Assembly: GCA_900763675.1 (NCBI GenBank)
Contig: CAAFLE010000086.1
Location: 1-23,316, forward strand
From: an uncultured Oscillospiraceae bacterium
Lineage (GTDB): Bacteria; Bacillota; Clostridia; Oscillospirales; Oscillospiraceae
DNA: 23,316 nucleotides
Direction of reading: 5' to 3'
Shown: in pieces, positions 14,460 to 21,033 of the stretch
How positions within the stretch are numbered: the stretch's first letter is position 1
Layout of the letters: each line of letters opens with the position of its first letter
Position numbers and translations under genes: made by a program
The notes under the pieces: generated by a model
What the model was told of the DNA's origin: nothing
Databases searched by the model: none
The model's input: the letters and a program-made list of their open reading frames with translations, nothing else

Positions 14460-14463
14460 AGAC

Positions 14464-15198
14464 ATGAAAAAAACAAACGCATCCTCGCGCCGCGGCGTAT
14501 ATTTCGAGGGCATTCGGGACGGCTTTCCCATCGGTCTCGGGTATTTCGCCGTGTCGTTCTCGCTCGGCATCGCCGCCCGCAACGCCGGGCTTACCGTAAT
14601 GCAGGGACTGCTCTCCAGTCTCCTCTGCAACGCCTCGGCGGGGGAATACGCCCTCTTCACGCTCATCGGCAGCGGCGCCGCCTGCGTGGAGATCGCGCTT
14701 GCCACGCTCGTTATCAACGCCCGGTATCTTCTTATGAGCTGCGCTCTCAGCCAGCGCATGAGTCACGATATGCCGTTTTATCACCGGTTTTTCATCGGCT
14801 TTGACGTAACGGACGAGCTTTTCGGCATCACGATCGCCCGCCCCGGCTGCGTGGAACCGGCGTATTTCTACGGCGCAATGACCGCGTCCATCCCGATGTG
14901 GGCGGCGGGAACGGCGCTCGGCATCTTCATGGGCAACTTGCTCCCGGCGCGGATCGTGAGCGCGTTGAGCGTTGCGCTGTACGGAATGTTCCTTGCCATC
15001 ATCGTCCCCCCGGCGAAGGAAAACCGCGTCGTTCTCGGCTGCGTGCTGACGGCGTTCGCCGCGTCTGCGCTGTTCGCGTTTCTGCCGATGCTGCGTGATT
15101 TCTCCTCCGGCAACCGGACGATCGTCCTCACCGTGGCGATCTCGGCGCTGGCGGCGGTTTTGTTCCCGCGCCCGGAGGAAGAGGAGGCGAGCGCATGA
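14464..15198 (+). CDS. azlC: AzlC family branched-chain amino acid exporter, large subunit
   Basis: A 244-residue inner-membrane protein forming, with AzlD, an amino-acid export system; in B. subtilis AzlCD gives azaleucine resistance. Motifs of the family: FEGIRDGFPIGLGYFAVSFS at the N-terminus, MQGLLSSLLCNASAGEYAL, LATLVINARYLLMSCALSQR (the AzlC signature N-x-R-Y-x-L-M), and FFIGFDVTDELFGITIARP. About six to seven helices are visible. The ATG at 14464 is chosen because GGAAAG stands upstream and the preceding codons belong to the leader. The stop overlaps azlD by four bases (ATGA). Confidence 0.92.
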   Translation: MKKTNASSRRGVYFEGIRDGFPIGLGYFAVSFSLGIAARNAGLTVMQGLLSSLLCNASAGEYALFTLIGSGAACVEIALATLVINARYLLMSCALSQRMSHDMPFYHRFFIGFDVTDELFGITIARPGCVEPAYFYGAMTASIPMWAAGTALGIFMGNLLPARIVSALSVALYGMFLAIIVPPAKENRVVLGCVLTAFAASALFAFLPMLRDFSSGNRTIVLTVAISALAAVLFPRPEEEEASA

Positions 15199-15506
15199 GC
15201 CATACGATCCTCTCCATTTTGACGGCGGCGGTCGTGACGTATCTTGTCCGCACTCTGCCGCTCACGCTCATCCGCCAGCCCATCCGAAGCCGGTTTCTCC
15301 GCTCGTTCCTCTATTATGTGCCGTATGTGACGCTTGCCGTGATGACGTTTCCCGCCATCGTTCAGGCGACGGAGCAGCCGCTTGCCGGTGCGGCGGCGCT
15401 TGCTGCGGGCGTGGTCATCGCGTGGCGCGGCGGCGGACTGATCACCGTGGCGGCGTCCTGCTGCGGCGTCGCGTTTCTGGCGGAGCTTCTGCTCGGACTT
15501 CTCTGA
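15195..15506 (+). CDS. azlD: AzlD family branched-chain amino acid exporter, small subunit
   Basis: A 103-residue membrane protein, the small partner of AzlC, with three to four hydrophobic helices. The family pattern is present: TYLVRTLPLTLIRQPIRSRF near the N-terminus (the T-x-x-x-R-x-x-P motif), then FLYYVPYVTLAVMTFPAI, then AAALAAGVVIAWRGGGLITV. It overlaps azlC by ATGA, has GGAGGCGAG just upstream, and is followed by a strong terminator, so azlCD is its own transcription unit at the 3' side. Confidence 0.92.
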   Translation: MSHTILSILTAAVVTYLVRTLPLTLIRQPIRSRFLRSFLYYVPYVTLAVMTFPAIVQATEQPLAGAAALAAGVVIAWRGGGLITVAASCCGVAFLAELLLGLL

Positions 15507-15511
15507 TGCGT

Positions 15512-15549
15512 AAATCCCCTCTCTGCAATCCGCGGAGAGGGGATTTTGT
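15512..15549 (+). terminator. Intrinsic terminator after azlD
   Basis: A 15-pair stem (AAATCCCCTCTCTGC with its partner at 15532-15546, one G-U pair), loop AATCC, and a TTTTGT tail, starting five bases after the azlD stop. Confidence 0.9.
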
Positions 15550-15562
15550 CGGAAAAAACCGC

Positions 15563-15591
15563 TTGAAGTTCGCCTGACAAGCTAATATAAT
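15563..15591 (+). promoter_or_regulatory. Promoter of the Y-family polymerase operon
   Basis: TTGAAG (15563-15568), 17-base spacer, perfect TATAAT (15586-15591), 32 bases before the start codon. A single GTTCG half-site overlaps the -35 but no full CGAAC-N4-GTTCG LexA box of the Bacillus type is present. Confidence 0.82.
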
Positions 15592-15623
15592 GGAAGCAAA
15601 TCAACCGCAGAGGAGGTGCGCCG

Positions 15624-17141
15624 TTGAAGGAACGGACATATCTTGCCATAGACCTCAAGTCGTTTTACGCTTCGGTCGAGTGCATGGAGCGCGGTCTGGA
15701 CCCCATGACGACGAATCTCGTCGTAGCGGACCCGAACCGCACGGAAAAGACGATCTGCCTTGCGGTGTCCCCGGCGCTGAAGGCGCACGGCATTCCGGGC
15801 CGCGCCCGGCTCTTCGAGGTCGTGGAAAAGGTACGGGAGGTCAACGCCCGGCGGCGGAGCGCCGCGCCGGGACATACGTTCACCGGAAATTCGTTCCACG
15901 CGCCGGAGCTGGCGGAAAACCCGGCGCTGGAGCTGGACTATATCGTCGCGCCGCCGCGCATGGCGCACTATATGCGCTACAGCGCCGGGATCTACAACAT
16001 CTATCTGCACTATGTAGCGCCGGAGGATATTCATGTCTACTCCATCGACGAGGTGTTCATGGATGTGACGGACTATCTGCCGACCTACCGCATGACGGCG
16101 CACGAGCTTTGCCGGAAAATTCTGCGCGACGTGATGCACGCGACCGGCATCACCGCCACGGCGGGCATCGGGACGAATCTCTATCTCTGCAAGATCGCGA
16201 TGGACATTGAAGCCAAGCACATCCCGCCGGACAGCGACGGCGTGCGCATTGCGGAGCTGGACGAGATGAGTTACCGCCGCAAGCTCTGGGGACACCGCCC
16301 GCTGACGGACTTCTGGCGCATCGGCGCGGGTACGGCGCGTCGGCTCGAAGCGCTGGGACTGCACACGATGGGGGATGTCGCCCGCTGCTCGCTCGGCGGG
16401 AACGGAGATTTTTATAACGAGGAGCTGCTTTATAAAACGTTCGGCATTCAGGCGGAGCTGCTCATCGACCATGCATGGGGCTGGGAGCCGTGTACGATCG
16501 CGGACATCCACGCCTACCGTCCGGAATCGAACAGCATCAGCTCCGGACAGGTGCTGCAGGAGCCATACGACTGGCGCAAGACAAAGCTCATCGTGCGGGA
16601 AATGACCGATCTTCTCGTACTTGATCTCGTGAAGAAGCGGCTCTGCACCGACCAGCTCACGCTCACGATCGGCTACGACATCGAAAATCTTGCCGACCCG
16701 GAACGCGCCGCGGCGTACCGGGGGAATACGCACGTGGACCGGTACGGCCGCCGCGTGCCGAAGCACGGTCACGGCACGGCGAATCTCGGCGCGTATTCCT
16801 CCTCTACGCGGGAAATTACCGACGCCATTATGGCGCTCTACGACCGCATTACCGATAAAAAGCTCCTGGTCCGCCGCGTGACGATCACGGCGAACCGCAT
16901 TCTGCCGGAGGACAAGATCCCCCGCGCTGCCGAAAGCGGGGAACAGCTTGATCTTTTCTCCGCGGCGAGCGCACCGGCGGCGGAAACGGAAAAGGACCGG
17001 GACCGGGAGCGTCGCCGGCAGGAGGCGATTCTCGCCATACAGCGGCGGTACGGAAGCAACGCCATATTAAAGGGCATGAATCTTGAAGAGGGCGCGACGA
17101 CCCGCGAGCGGAACAAGCAGATCGGAGGACACCGGGCATGA
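15624..17141 (+). CDS. Y-family DNA polymerase (UvrX/YqjW-type, UmuC/DinB-like)
   Basis: Error-prone translesion polymerase, 505 residues, longer than DinB (~350-410) because of a C-terminal extension. Catalytic residues are present: Asp10 in IDLKSFYASVE, and Asp142-Glu143 in YSIDEVFMDV. Helix-hairpin-helix region around 228-250 (FWRIGAGTARRLEALGLHTM), then a little-finger domain (about 290-425). QLDLF at 441-445 matches the beta-clamp-binding pentapeptide QL(S/D)LF. The tail reads RRRQEAILAIQRRYGSNAIL and ends TTRERNKQIGGHRA, a conserved ending of the Clostridia subgroup. The start is TTG at 15624, supported by AGAGGAGGTG six bases before it. Overlaps the next gene by four bases. Confidence 0.9.
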   Translation: MKERTYLAIDLKSFYASVECMERGLDPMTTNLVVADPNRTEKTICLAVSPALKAHGIPGRARLFEVVEKVREVNARRRSAAPGHTFTGNSFHAPELAENPALELDYIVAPPRMAHYMRYSAGIYNIYLHYVAPEDIHVYSIDEVFMDVTDYLPTYRMTAHELCRKILRDVMHATGITATAGIGTNLYLCKIAMDIEAKHIPPDSDGVRIAELDEMSYRRKLWGHRPLTDFWRIGAGTARRLEALGLHTMGDVARCSLGGNGDFYNEELLYKTFGIQAELLIDHAWGWEPCTIADIHAYRPESNSISSGQVLQEPYDWRKTKLIVREMTDLLVLDLVKKRLCTDQLTLTIGYDIENLADPERAAAYRGNTHVDRYGRRVPKHGHGTANLGAYSSSTREITDAIMALYDRITDKKLLVRRVTITANRILPEDKIPRAAESGEQLDLFSAASAPAAETEKDRDRERRRQEAILAIQRRYGSNAILKGMNLEEGATTRERNKQIGGHRA

Positions 17142-17371
17142 AGGACAGGCAATGCCATGATTACGACGATATAATTTCTCTGCCGCACCATGTTTCGGAC
17201 GTGCATCCGAGAATGTCCCGGCAGGACCGCGCCGCGCAGTTTTCCTCGTTCGCTGCGCTCACGGGGTACGAGGCGGTCGTCGCGGCGACGGCGCGGGAGT
17301 TTGGCGAAACGGAAACCGGCGAATACGAGATCGCGGACGCGCCGCTTGTATTCCCAGACAAAGTGCGGTAA
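17138..17371 (+). CDS. YolD-like small protein, partner of the Y-family polymerase
   Basis: A 77-residue protein with the family motif YDDIISLPHHVSDVHPRMSR followed by DRAAQFSSFAALTGYEAVV. YolD-like genes follow UvrX/YqjW-type polymerases in Bacillus prophages and chromosomes and in many Clostridia, and are proposed functional counterparts of UmuD; this is unproven here. The ATG overlaps the polymerase stop as ATGA, with GGAGGAC upstream. The C-terminus after residue 50 is acidic and variable. The 3' end of the gene carries the promoter of the following reductase gene. Confidence 0.88.
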   Translation: MKDRQCHDYDDIISLPHHVSDVHPRMSRQDRAAQFSSFAALTGYEAVVAATAREFGETETGEYEIADAPLVFPDKVR

Positions 17372-17374
17372 AAT
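17346..17374 (+). promoter_or_regulatory. Promoter of the short-chain reductase gene, inside the YolD-like gene end
   Basis: TTGTAT (17346-17351), 17-base spacer, TAAAAT (17369-17374). The boxes overlap the last codons and stop of the YolD-like gene, giving the reductase its own start of transcription. Confidence 0.7.
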
Positions 17375-17402
17375 ACGCGCATACCGCAGGGGAGGAAAAG
17401 TC

Positions 17403-18137
17403 ATGGAAAAAATCGCTCTTGTCACCGGTGCAAGCCGCGGCATCGGCCGCGCCACGGCACGCCGTCTGGCGCACGACGGCTACGCTGTCGCCGTAAACTA
17501 CCGCGTCCGGAAGGACTGCGCCGACTCGCTCGTGGAGGAGCTGACCGGCGAGGGACTTTGCGCCGCGGCGTTTCCGGCGGACGTTGCCGACCGGCAGCAG
17601 GTGAACGACATGGTGCGCCGCGTGGAGGACACGTTCGGCGCGGTGAGTCTGCTTGTCAACAACGCGGGCGTCGCCGGACAGGCGCTTTTTCAGGACGTGA
17701 CGGAAGAAATGTGGCGGCGCTATTTCGGCGTGAACATTGACGGGGCGTTCCACACCATTCAGGCGGTGCTGCCGCCGATGCTGCACAAACACGCGGGCTG
17801 CATCGTAAACGTCTCCTCCATGTGGGGGCTGCGCGGGGCGAGCTGCGAAGTGACGTACTCGGCGACGAAGGCGGCGCTCATCGCGCTCACGCGCTCTCTT
17901 GCCGCGGAACTTGCGCCCACGCACATCCGCGTCAACTGCGTCGCGCCCGGCGTCATTCAAACCGATATGCTCTCGGCGCTCCCGCCGGAGGCGCTGCCGC
18001 AGCTGGAGGAGGAAACGCCGCTGCGCCGGCTCGGCAGACCGGAGGACATCGCCGCCGCCGTCGCCTATCTTGCGAGCGACGAGGCGAGCTTCGTCACTGG
18101 ACAGGTACTCACCGTAGACGGCGGGTTCATTCTGTAA
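17403..18137 (+). CDS. Short-chain dehydrogenase/reductase (FabG/YmfI type)
   Basis: NAD(P)-dependent reductase with a Rossmann fold, 244 residues. Cofactor motif TGASRGIG at 8-15, VNNAGVAG at 85-92, Asn111, and the catalytic Ser139, Tyr152, Lys156 (SSMWGLRGASCEVTYSATK). The C-terminal segment RVNCVAPGVIQTDML and the ending SFVTGQVLTVDGGFIL are typical. Generic annotation would be 3-oxoacyl-ACP reductase FabG, but the SSMWG-x-x-GASCEV segment and the lack of any neighbouring fatty acid synthesis gene fit the group annotated as elongation factor P 5-aminopentanone reductase (YmfI). I cannot separate the two without a tree. GGGGAGG lies nine bases before the ATG. Confidence 0.88.
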   Translation: MEKIALVTGASRGIGRATARRLAHDGYAVAVNYRVRKDCADSLVEELTGEGLCAAAFPADVADRQQVNDMVRRVEDTFGAVSLLVNNAGVAGQALFQDVTEEMWRRYFGVNIDGAFHTIQAVLPPMLHKHAGCIVNVSSMWGLRGASCEVTYSATKAALIALTRSLAAELAPTHIRVNCVAPGVIQTDMLSALPPEALPQLEEETPLRRLGRPEDIAAAVAYLASDEASFVTGQVLTVDGGFIL

Positions 18138-18172
18138 GTGTGAATGGTTTGCATAATATTGTTAACATAATT

Positions 18173-18207
18173 ACAAGCCCGCACAGACAAATTCTGTGCG
18201 GGCTTGT
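18173..18207. terminator. Bidirectional terminator between the reductase and phosphohexomutase genes
   Basis: Perfect 15-base inverted repeat ACAAGCCCGCACAGA with a five-base loop, between convergent genes. T-rich sequence follows on the minus strand side (TTGTAATTATGTT); on the + side only the stem-encoded TTGTG is T-rich. Confidence 0.82.
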
Positions 18208-18212
18208 GATTG

Positions 18213-19625
18213 TCAGAGCTTGAGCATATCCCGGAACGCTTTGATATAGCCGTCGGCTGCCTCCTGCGTGTCCGCCTCCGCCGCCATACGCAGCAGCGGC
18301 TCGGTTCCGGAGAAGCGGCAGATGACCCAGCTGCCGTCGGCAAAATACACCTTGCAGCCGTCCTCGCGGCTGATGTGATCGACGGCGGCGGCGAATTCCG
18401 GCACCTGCTTCTCGGTGAACAGCAGCTCCTGCAGCTCCGCCTTGCGCTCCGGCGTCATGCGGAAGTCCGCTTCCGCCCAGCGCGGGTCGCCGTACTGCGC
18501 GGTGATCTCGGCGAAAAGTTCGGAGACGGATTTGCCCGTCACGGCGAGCATCTCCACGAGCAGCGCCGCGGCATAAATGCCGTCCTTGCCGGAGATATGC
18601 CCGCGCACCGCCATGCCGCCGGAGGACTCACCGCCGATGATCGCGCCGGTCTCGCTCATCTTGGCGGAGACCCACTTGAAGCCGACGGGGACCTCGTAGC
18701 ACTTCTGCCCCAGTCCCGCCGCCACGCGGTCGAGCAGACAGGAGGTGGAGTTGTTCCGCACGCAGGGACCATCCCAGCCGCGGTATTTCACAAGATAGTA
18801 ATAGAGCAGCACGAGCAGCTTGTTCGGGTGGATGAACTGTCCCTCGTTGTCAATGACGCCGAGCCGGTCGGCGTCGCCGTCGGTGGCGATGCCGAGATCG
18901 CAGTGCCGGTCCACCACGAGCGCGGCGAGCGGCTTGAGTGTATCGACGTTCGGCGCGGGCAGCTTGCCGCCGAAGAGCGTGTCGTGGCGGTCGTGGATGA
19001 CCTCCAGATCGCACCGGCACGTCGTAAGCAGCATACTCAGACTCGACCAGCTCACGCCGTACATCGGGTCAAAGCCGATGCGCAACGACGCTTTTTTTAT
19101 CGCCTCCACGTCAATGGCGGAGAGAATGCTGTCGAGGTATTCGTTCATCGGGTAATCCTCGGTGATCTTTCCCTCGGCGAGAGCGGTGTCGTAATCGACG
19201 CTCTTGACGTCCGCGGGGGAGAGCTTTTCGATCTCCGCTTCAATGCGGCGCGTCACGGTCGCGTCGGCGTCGCGCCCGCCCTCGGTAAATACCTTAATGC
19301 CGTTATAAATGGCGGGGTTGTGGCTTGCCGTGACCGCCATGCCGTAGGGCATACCGCGGCGCTTCACGGTGAACATGATGAGCGGCGTCGGGCTGGAGCG
19401 GTTGATGACGTAAGGATGGAAGCCGTAGCCGGCAAGCACCTCGCACGCCCAGTGCGCCGACTCCTTGGAGAGAAACCGCCGGTCGTACCCGACGCAGATC
19501 TCCGCGCCCGCATGACCTTCCTTTTCCATGAGCGAGCAAAGCCCGGCGGTGAGCAGCCGGATGTTCTCCCGGGTGAAGCCGTCGGCGATGACGGCTCGCC
19601 ATCCGCCCGTACCGAATCGAATCAT
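18213..19625 (-). CDS. Phosphoglucomutase/phosphomannomutase family protein
   Basis: Alpha-D-phosphohexomutase, 470 residues, interconverting hexose 1- and 6-phosphates for cell-wall and polysaccharide precursors. Visible: RFGTGGWRAVIAD at the N-terminus, the phosphoserine loop TASHNPA with Ser101, the magnesium-binding DGDADR at 249-254, the sugar-binding GGESSGG at 331-337, and a C-terminal phosphate-binding RFSGTEPLLR. These cover domains 1-4 in order, so the protein is complete. The RFGTGGWR start differs from GlmM (usually FGTDGIRG), which argues against glucosamine mutase, but glucose versus mannose preference cannot be read. The ATG is preceded by AGGAGGAAACG. It follows the phosphatase gene by 28 bases and is probably co-transcribed. 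Confidence 0.92.
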   Translation of the reverse strand: MIRFGTGGWRAVIADGFTRENIRLLTAGLCSLMEKEGHAGAEICVGYDRRFLSKESAHWACEVLAGYGFHPYVINRSSPTPLIMFTVKRRGMPYGMAVTASHNPAIYNGIKVFTEGGRDADATVTRRIEAEIEKLSPADVKSVDYDTALAEGKITEDYPMNEYLDSILSAIDVEAIKKASLRIGFDPMYGVSWSSLSMLLTTCRCDLEVIHDRHDTLFGGKLPAPNVDTLKPLAALVVDRHCDLGIATDGDADRLGVIDNEGQFIHPNKLLVLLYYYLVKYRGWDGPCVRNNSTSCLLDRVAAGLGQKCYEVPVGFKWVSAKMSETGAIIGGESSGGMAVRGHISGKDGIYAAALLVEMLAVTGKSVSELFAEITAQYGDPRWAEADFRMTPERKAELQELLFTEKQVPEFAAAVDHISREDGCKVYFADGSWVICRFSGTEPLLRMAAEADTQEAADGYIKAFRDMLKL

Positions 19626-19653
19626 TGTATCGTTTCCTCCTGTTTTTATATTT

Positions 19654-20103
19654 TTATAAAAATTCTCTTAGCAGAGCGCAGCAGCCGTCGTTCACGTCGC
19701 GCCACGTCGCCTCAAAATCGCCGGTGTACCATGGGTCGGCGACGTCCCCGCCGCGCCCGGCGTGGTCGAGCAGCAGCGAGACCTTCCCATCCGGGTCGCC
19801 GGAGAACACGCGGCGCATATTGCGGAGATTTTCTTCGTCCATGCCGATGATATAGTCATAATCCCGGTAGTCCTTCGCGGTGATCTGCCGCGCCGCGTGA
19901 CCGGCGCACGCGATGCTGTGTTCGGCGAGCATCCGCCGCGCCGGGGGATAGACGCCGTTGCCCAGCTCCTCGCGGCTCGTTGCGGCGGAGGAAATGAAAA
20001 ACTCCTCCGAAAGCCCCGCCTTGTTCACGAGGTCCTTCATCACATATTCCGCCATCGGGCTGCGGCAGATGTTGCCGTGGCAGACGAACAGGATTCTTGT
20101 CAT
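19654..20103 (-). CDS. Low-molecular-weight protein-tyrosine phosphatase
   Basis: A 149-residue cytoplasmic phosphatase of the LMW-PTP/arsenate reductase fold. The active-site loop CHGNICRS has nucleophile Cys8 and phosphate-binding Arg14, with Ser15. The general acid is Asp123 in DPWYTGDF. The IGMDEENLRNM segment is typical of the LMW-PTP group. The start at 20103 is chosen because the catalytic loop lies right after the usual MTRILFVCHGN and GGAGAAAG precedes it. In Firmicutes these enzymes act on tyrosine- or arginine-phosphorylated proteins; the target is unknown. It sits upstream of a phosphohexomutase, so a link to exopolysaccharide control is possible but not shown. Confidence 0.93.
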   Translation of the reverse strand: MTRILFVCHGNICRSPMAEYVMKDLVNKAGLSEEFFISSAATSREELGNGVYPPARRMLAEHSIACAGHAARQITAKDYRDYDYIIGMDEENLRNMRRVFSGDPDGKVSLLLDHAGRGGDVADPWYTGDFEATWRDVNDGCCALLREFL

Positions 20104-20132
20104 GGCTTTCTCCGTTTCGTTTGTTTGCCCCC

Positions 20133-20161
20133 ATTGTACCACACCGGCGGGCGGATTTCAC
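20133..20161 (-). promoter_or_regulatory. Promoter of the phosphatase-phosphohexomutase unit
   Basis: Minus strand: GTGAAA (20156-20161), 17-base spacer, TACAAT (20133-20138), about 30 bases before the phosphatase ATG. The -35 matches TTGACA at four of six bases. Confidence 0.6.
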
Positions 20162-20203
20162 CCCATTTTTTCTCCGATGCCCGCAATGGCAACAGGGAGT
20201 TGC

Positions 20204-20241
20204 TTGCCCGCCGGGCAAATTTGTGCTGCGCTTGCCGCAAG
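20204..20241 (+). promoter_or_regulatory. Two palindromes before the XRE/zinc-ribbon gene
   Basis: TTGCCCG-C-CGGGCAA (20204-20218) and CTTGC-C-GCAAG (20231-20241). The second includes the start of the AAGGAG ribosome binding site. Both could be operators of the adjacent HTH protein or RNA hairpins; no clear -35/-10 pair was found for this gene. Confidence 0.4.
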
Positions 20242-20253
20242 GAGAAATTTCGT

Positions 20254-20694
20254 ATGGATGTAAAGGATATTCTGCATGATTTGCGAGTAGAAAAGGGACT
20301 GTCGCAGAGCGAACTGGCGGAAAAGGTCTTTGTCTCATGGCAGGCGGTGTCCCGCTGGGAGAACGGCGAGACGACGCCGAACCCGGAAACGCTCAAGCGG
20401 CTCTCCGGGATTTTTGACGTTTCCATCAATACGCTGCCGGGGTCTCCGCGGCAGCTTGTCTGCCAGTGCTGCGGTATGCCGCTCGAGGACGCCACGACCA
20501 GCCATGAGCCGGACGGCTCGTTCAACGAGGAATACTGCAAATGGTGCTATTCCGGCGGAACGTTCCGGTACAGCAGCAAGGAGCAGCTGATCGACTTCTG
20601 CGCCGAGCATATGGCGAATGAGAATTGGACCTCCGAGCAGATCCGGGCGCACATGGAAGCCGTCGTGCCGCAGCTGAACCACTGGAAAAAGTAA
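20254..20694 (+). CDS. XRE-type regulator with C-terminal zinc ribbon
   Basis: A 146-residue two-domain protein. Residues ~5-60 are a Cro/C1 helix-turn-helix with the standard LSQSELAEKVFVSWQAVSRW and ENGETTPNPETL. Residues ~67-146 match the small zinc-ribbon domain often fused to XRE proteins: Cys70 and Cys73 in CQCCGMPL, the DGSFNEEYCKWCY segment with Cys95 and Cys98, then a helical tail ending PQLNHWKK. The ATG at 20254 follows AAGGAG nine bases upstream; codons further upstream are in the phosphatase promoter region. Its promoter region is shared with the divergent phosphatase gene. Ligand and target genes are unknown. Confidence 0.9.
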   Translation: MDVKDILHDLRVEKGLSQSELAEKVFVSWQAVSRWENGETTPNPETLKRLSGIFDVSINTLPGSPRQLVCQCCGMPLEDATTSHEPDGSFNEEYCKWCYSGGTFRYSSKEQLIDFCAEHMANENWTSEQIRAHMEAVVPQLNHWKK

Positions 20695-20698
20695 AATG

Positions 20699-20905
20699 CC
20701 TCCCCTTGTTCTCAAGGGGAGGTGTCGGCGGCGCAGCCGCCGGCGGAGGGGATGAAAGAGCCGCCATCCCCTCAGACTCGCCTGACGGCTCGCCAGCTCC
20801 CCTTACACCTAAGGGGAGCCTTAGGAGACGAAGAAACCGCCGTTCCCAAGCCTCCCCTTGTACCCAAGGGGAGGTGGCGCGGCTTTGCCGCGCCGGAGGG
20901 GATGA
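20699..20905. repeat. Cluster of three CCTCCCCTTG-type palindromic intergenic repeats
   Basis: Three copies in an otherwise gene-free 339-base gap. Copy A (20699-20755): CCTCCCCTTG, loop, CAAGGGGAGG, a GC-rich second hairpin (GGCGGC...GCCGCC), then GGAGGGGATGA. Copy B (20764-20823) is inverted: CATCCCCTC ... CTCCCCTT ... AAGGGGAG. Copy C (20851-20905) repeats A: CCTCCCCTTG, TACC, CAAGGGGAGG, a GGCGCGGC/GCCGCGCC hairpin, then GGAGGGGATGA. Each unit is two stem-loops in a fixed order with variable loops, like REP/MITE elements. I recall similar elements in genomes of gut Clostridia, but could not search. Confidence 0.8.
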
Positions 20906-20922
20906 AAAAACTCTATAACCCC

Positions 20923-20965
20923 GCAAGAAATCCGGCAAAAAATCTGCTGGATTTCTTGCATTTTT
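20923..20965 (+). terminator. Intrinsic terminator directly before the BspA-like gene promoter
   Basis: GCAAGAAATCCGGC pairs with GCTGGATTTCTTGC (one G-U pair), loop AAAAAATCT, followed by ATTTTT. It would end transcripts from the XRE/zinc-ribbon gene. Its right arm overlaps the next -35 box. Confidence 0.85.
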
Positions 20966-20983
20966 CCAAGAGAAGAGTATAAT
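20956..20983 (+). promoter_or_regulatory. Promoter of the BspA-like surface protein gene
   Basis: TTGCAT (20956-20961), 16-base spacer, perfect TATAAT (20978-20983). The first four bases of the -35 lie in the terminator stem. The ribosome binding site AAGGAG (21017-21022) is followed by a second AAGGA (21026-21030) closer to the ATG. Confidence 0.78.
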
Positions 20984-21033
20984 GTAAAGTTAAGGTAAAA
21001 CGTATTCTCACGTAAAAAGGAGAGTAAGGAAAT

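Noticed and set aside
18210..19850. A 546-codon + strand frame opposite the phosphohexomutase
   Set aside because: Antisense to an enzyme with all catalytic motifs intact; begins inside the terminator region.
20699..20905. Insertion sequence or transposase remnant
   Set aside because: No transposase-like translation in any frame; only palindromic repeat units.
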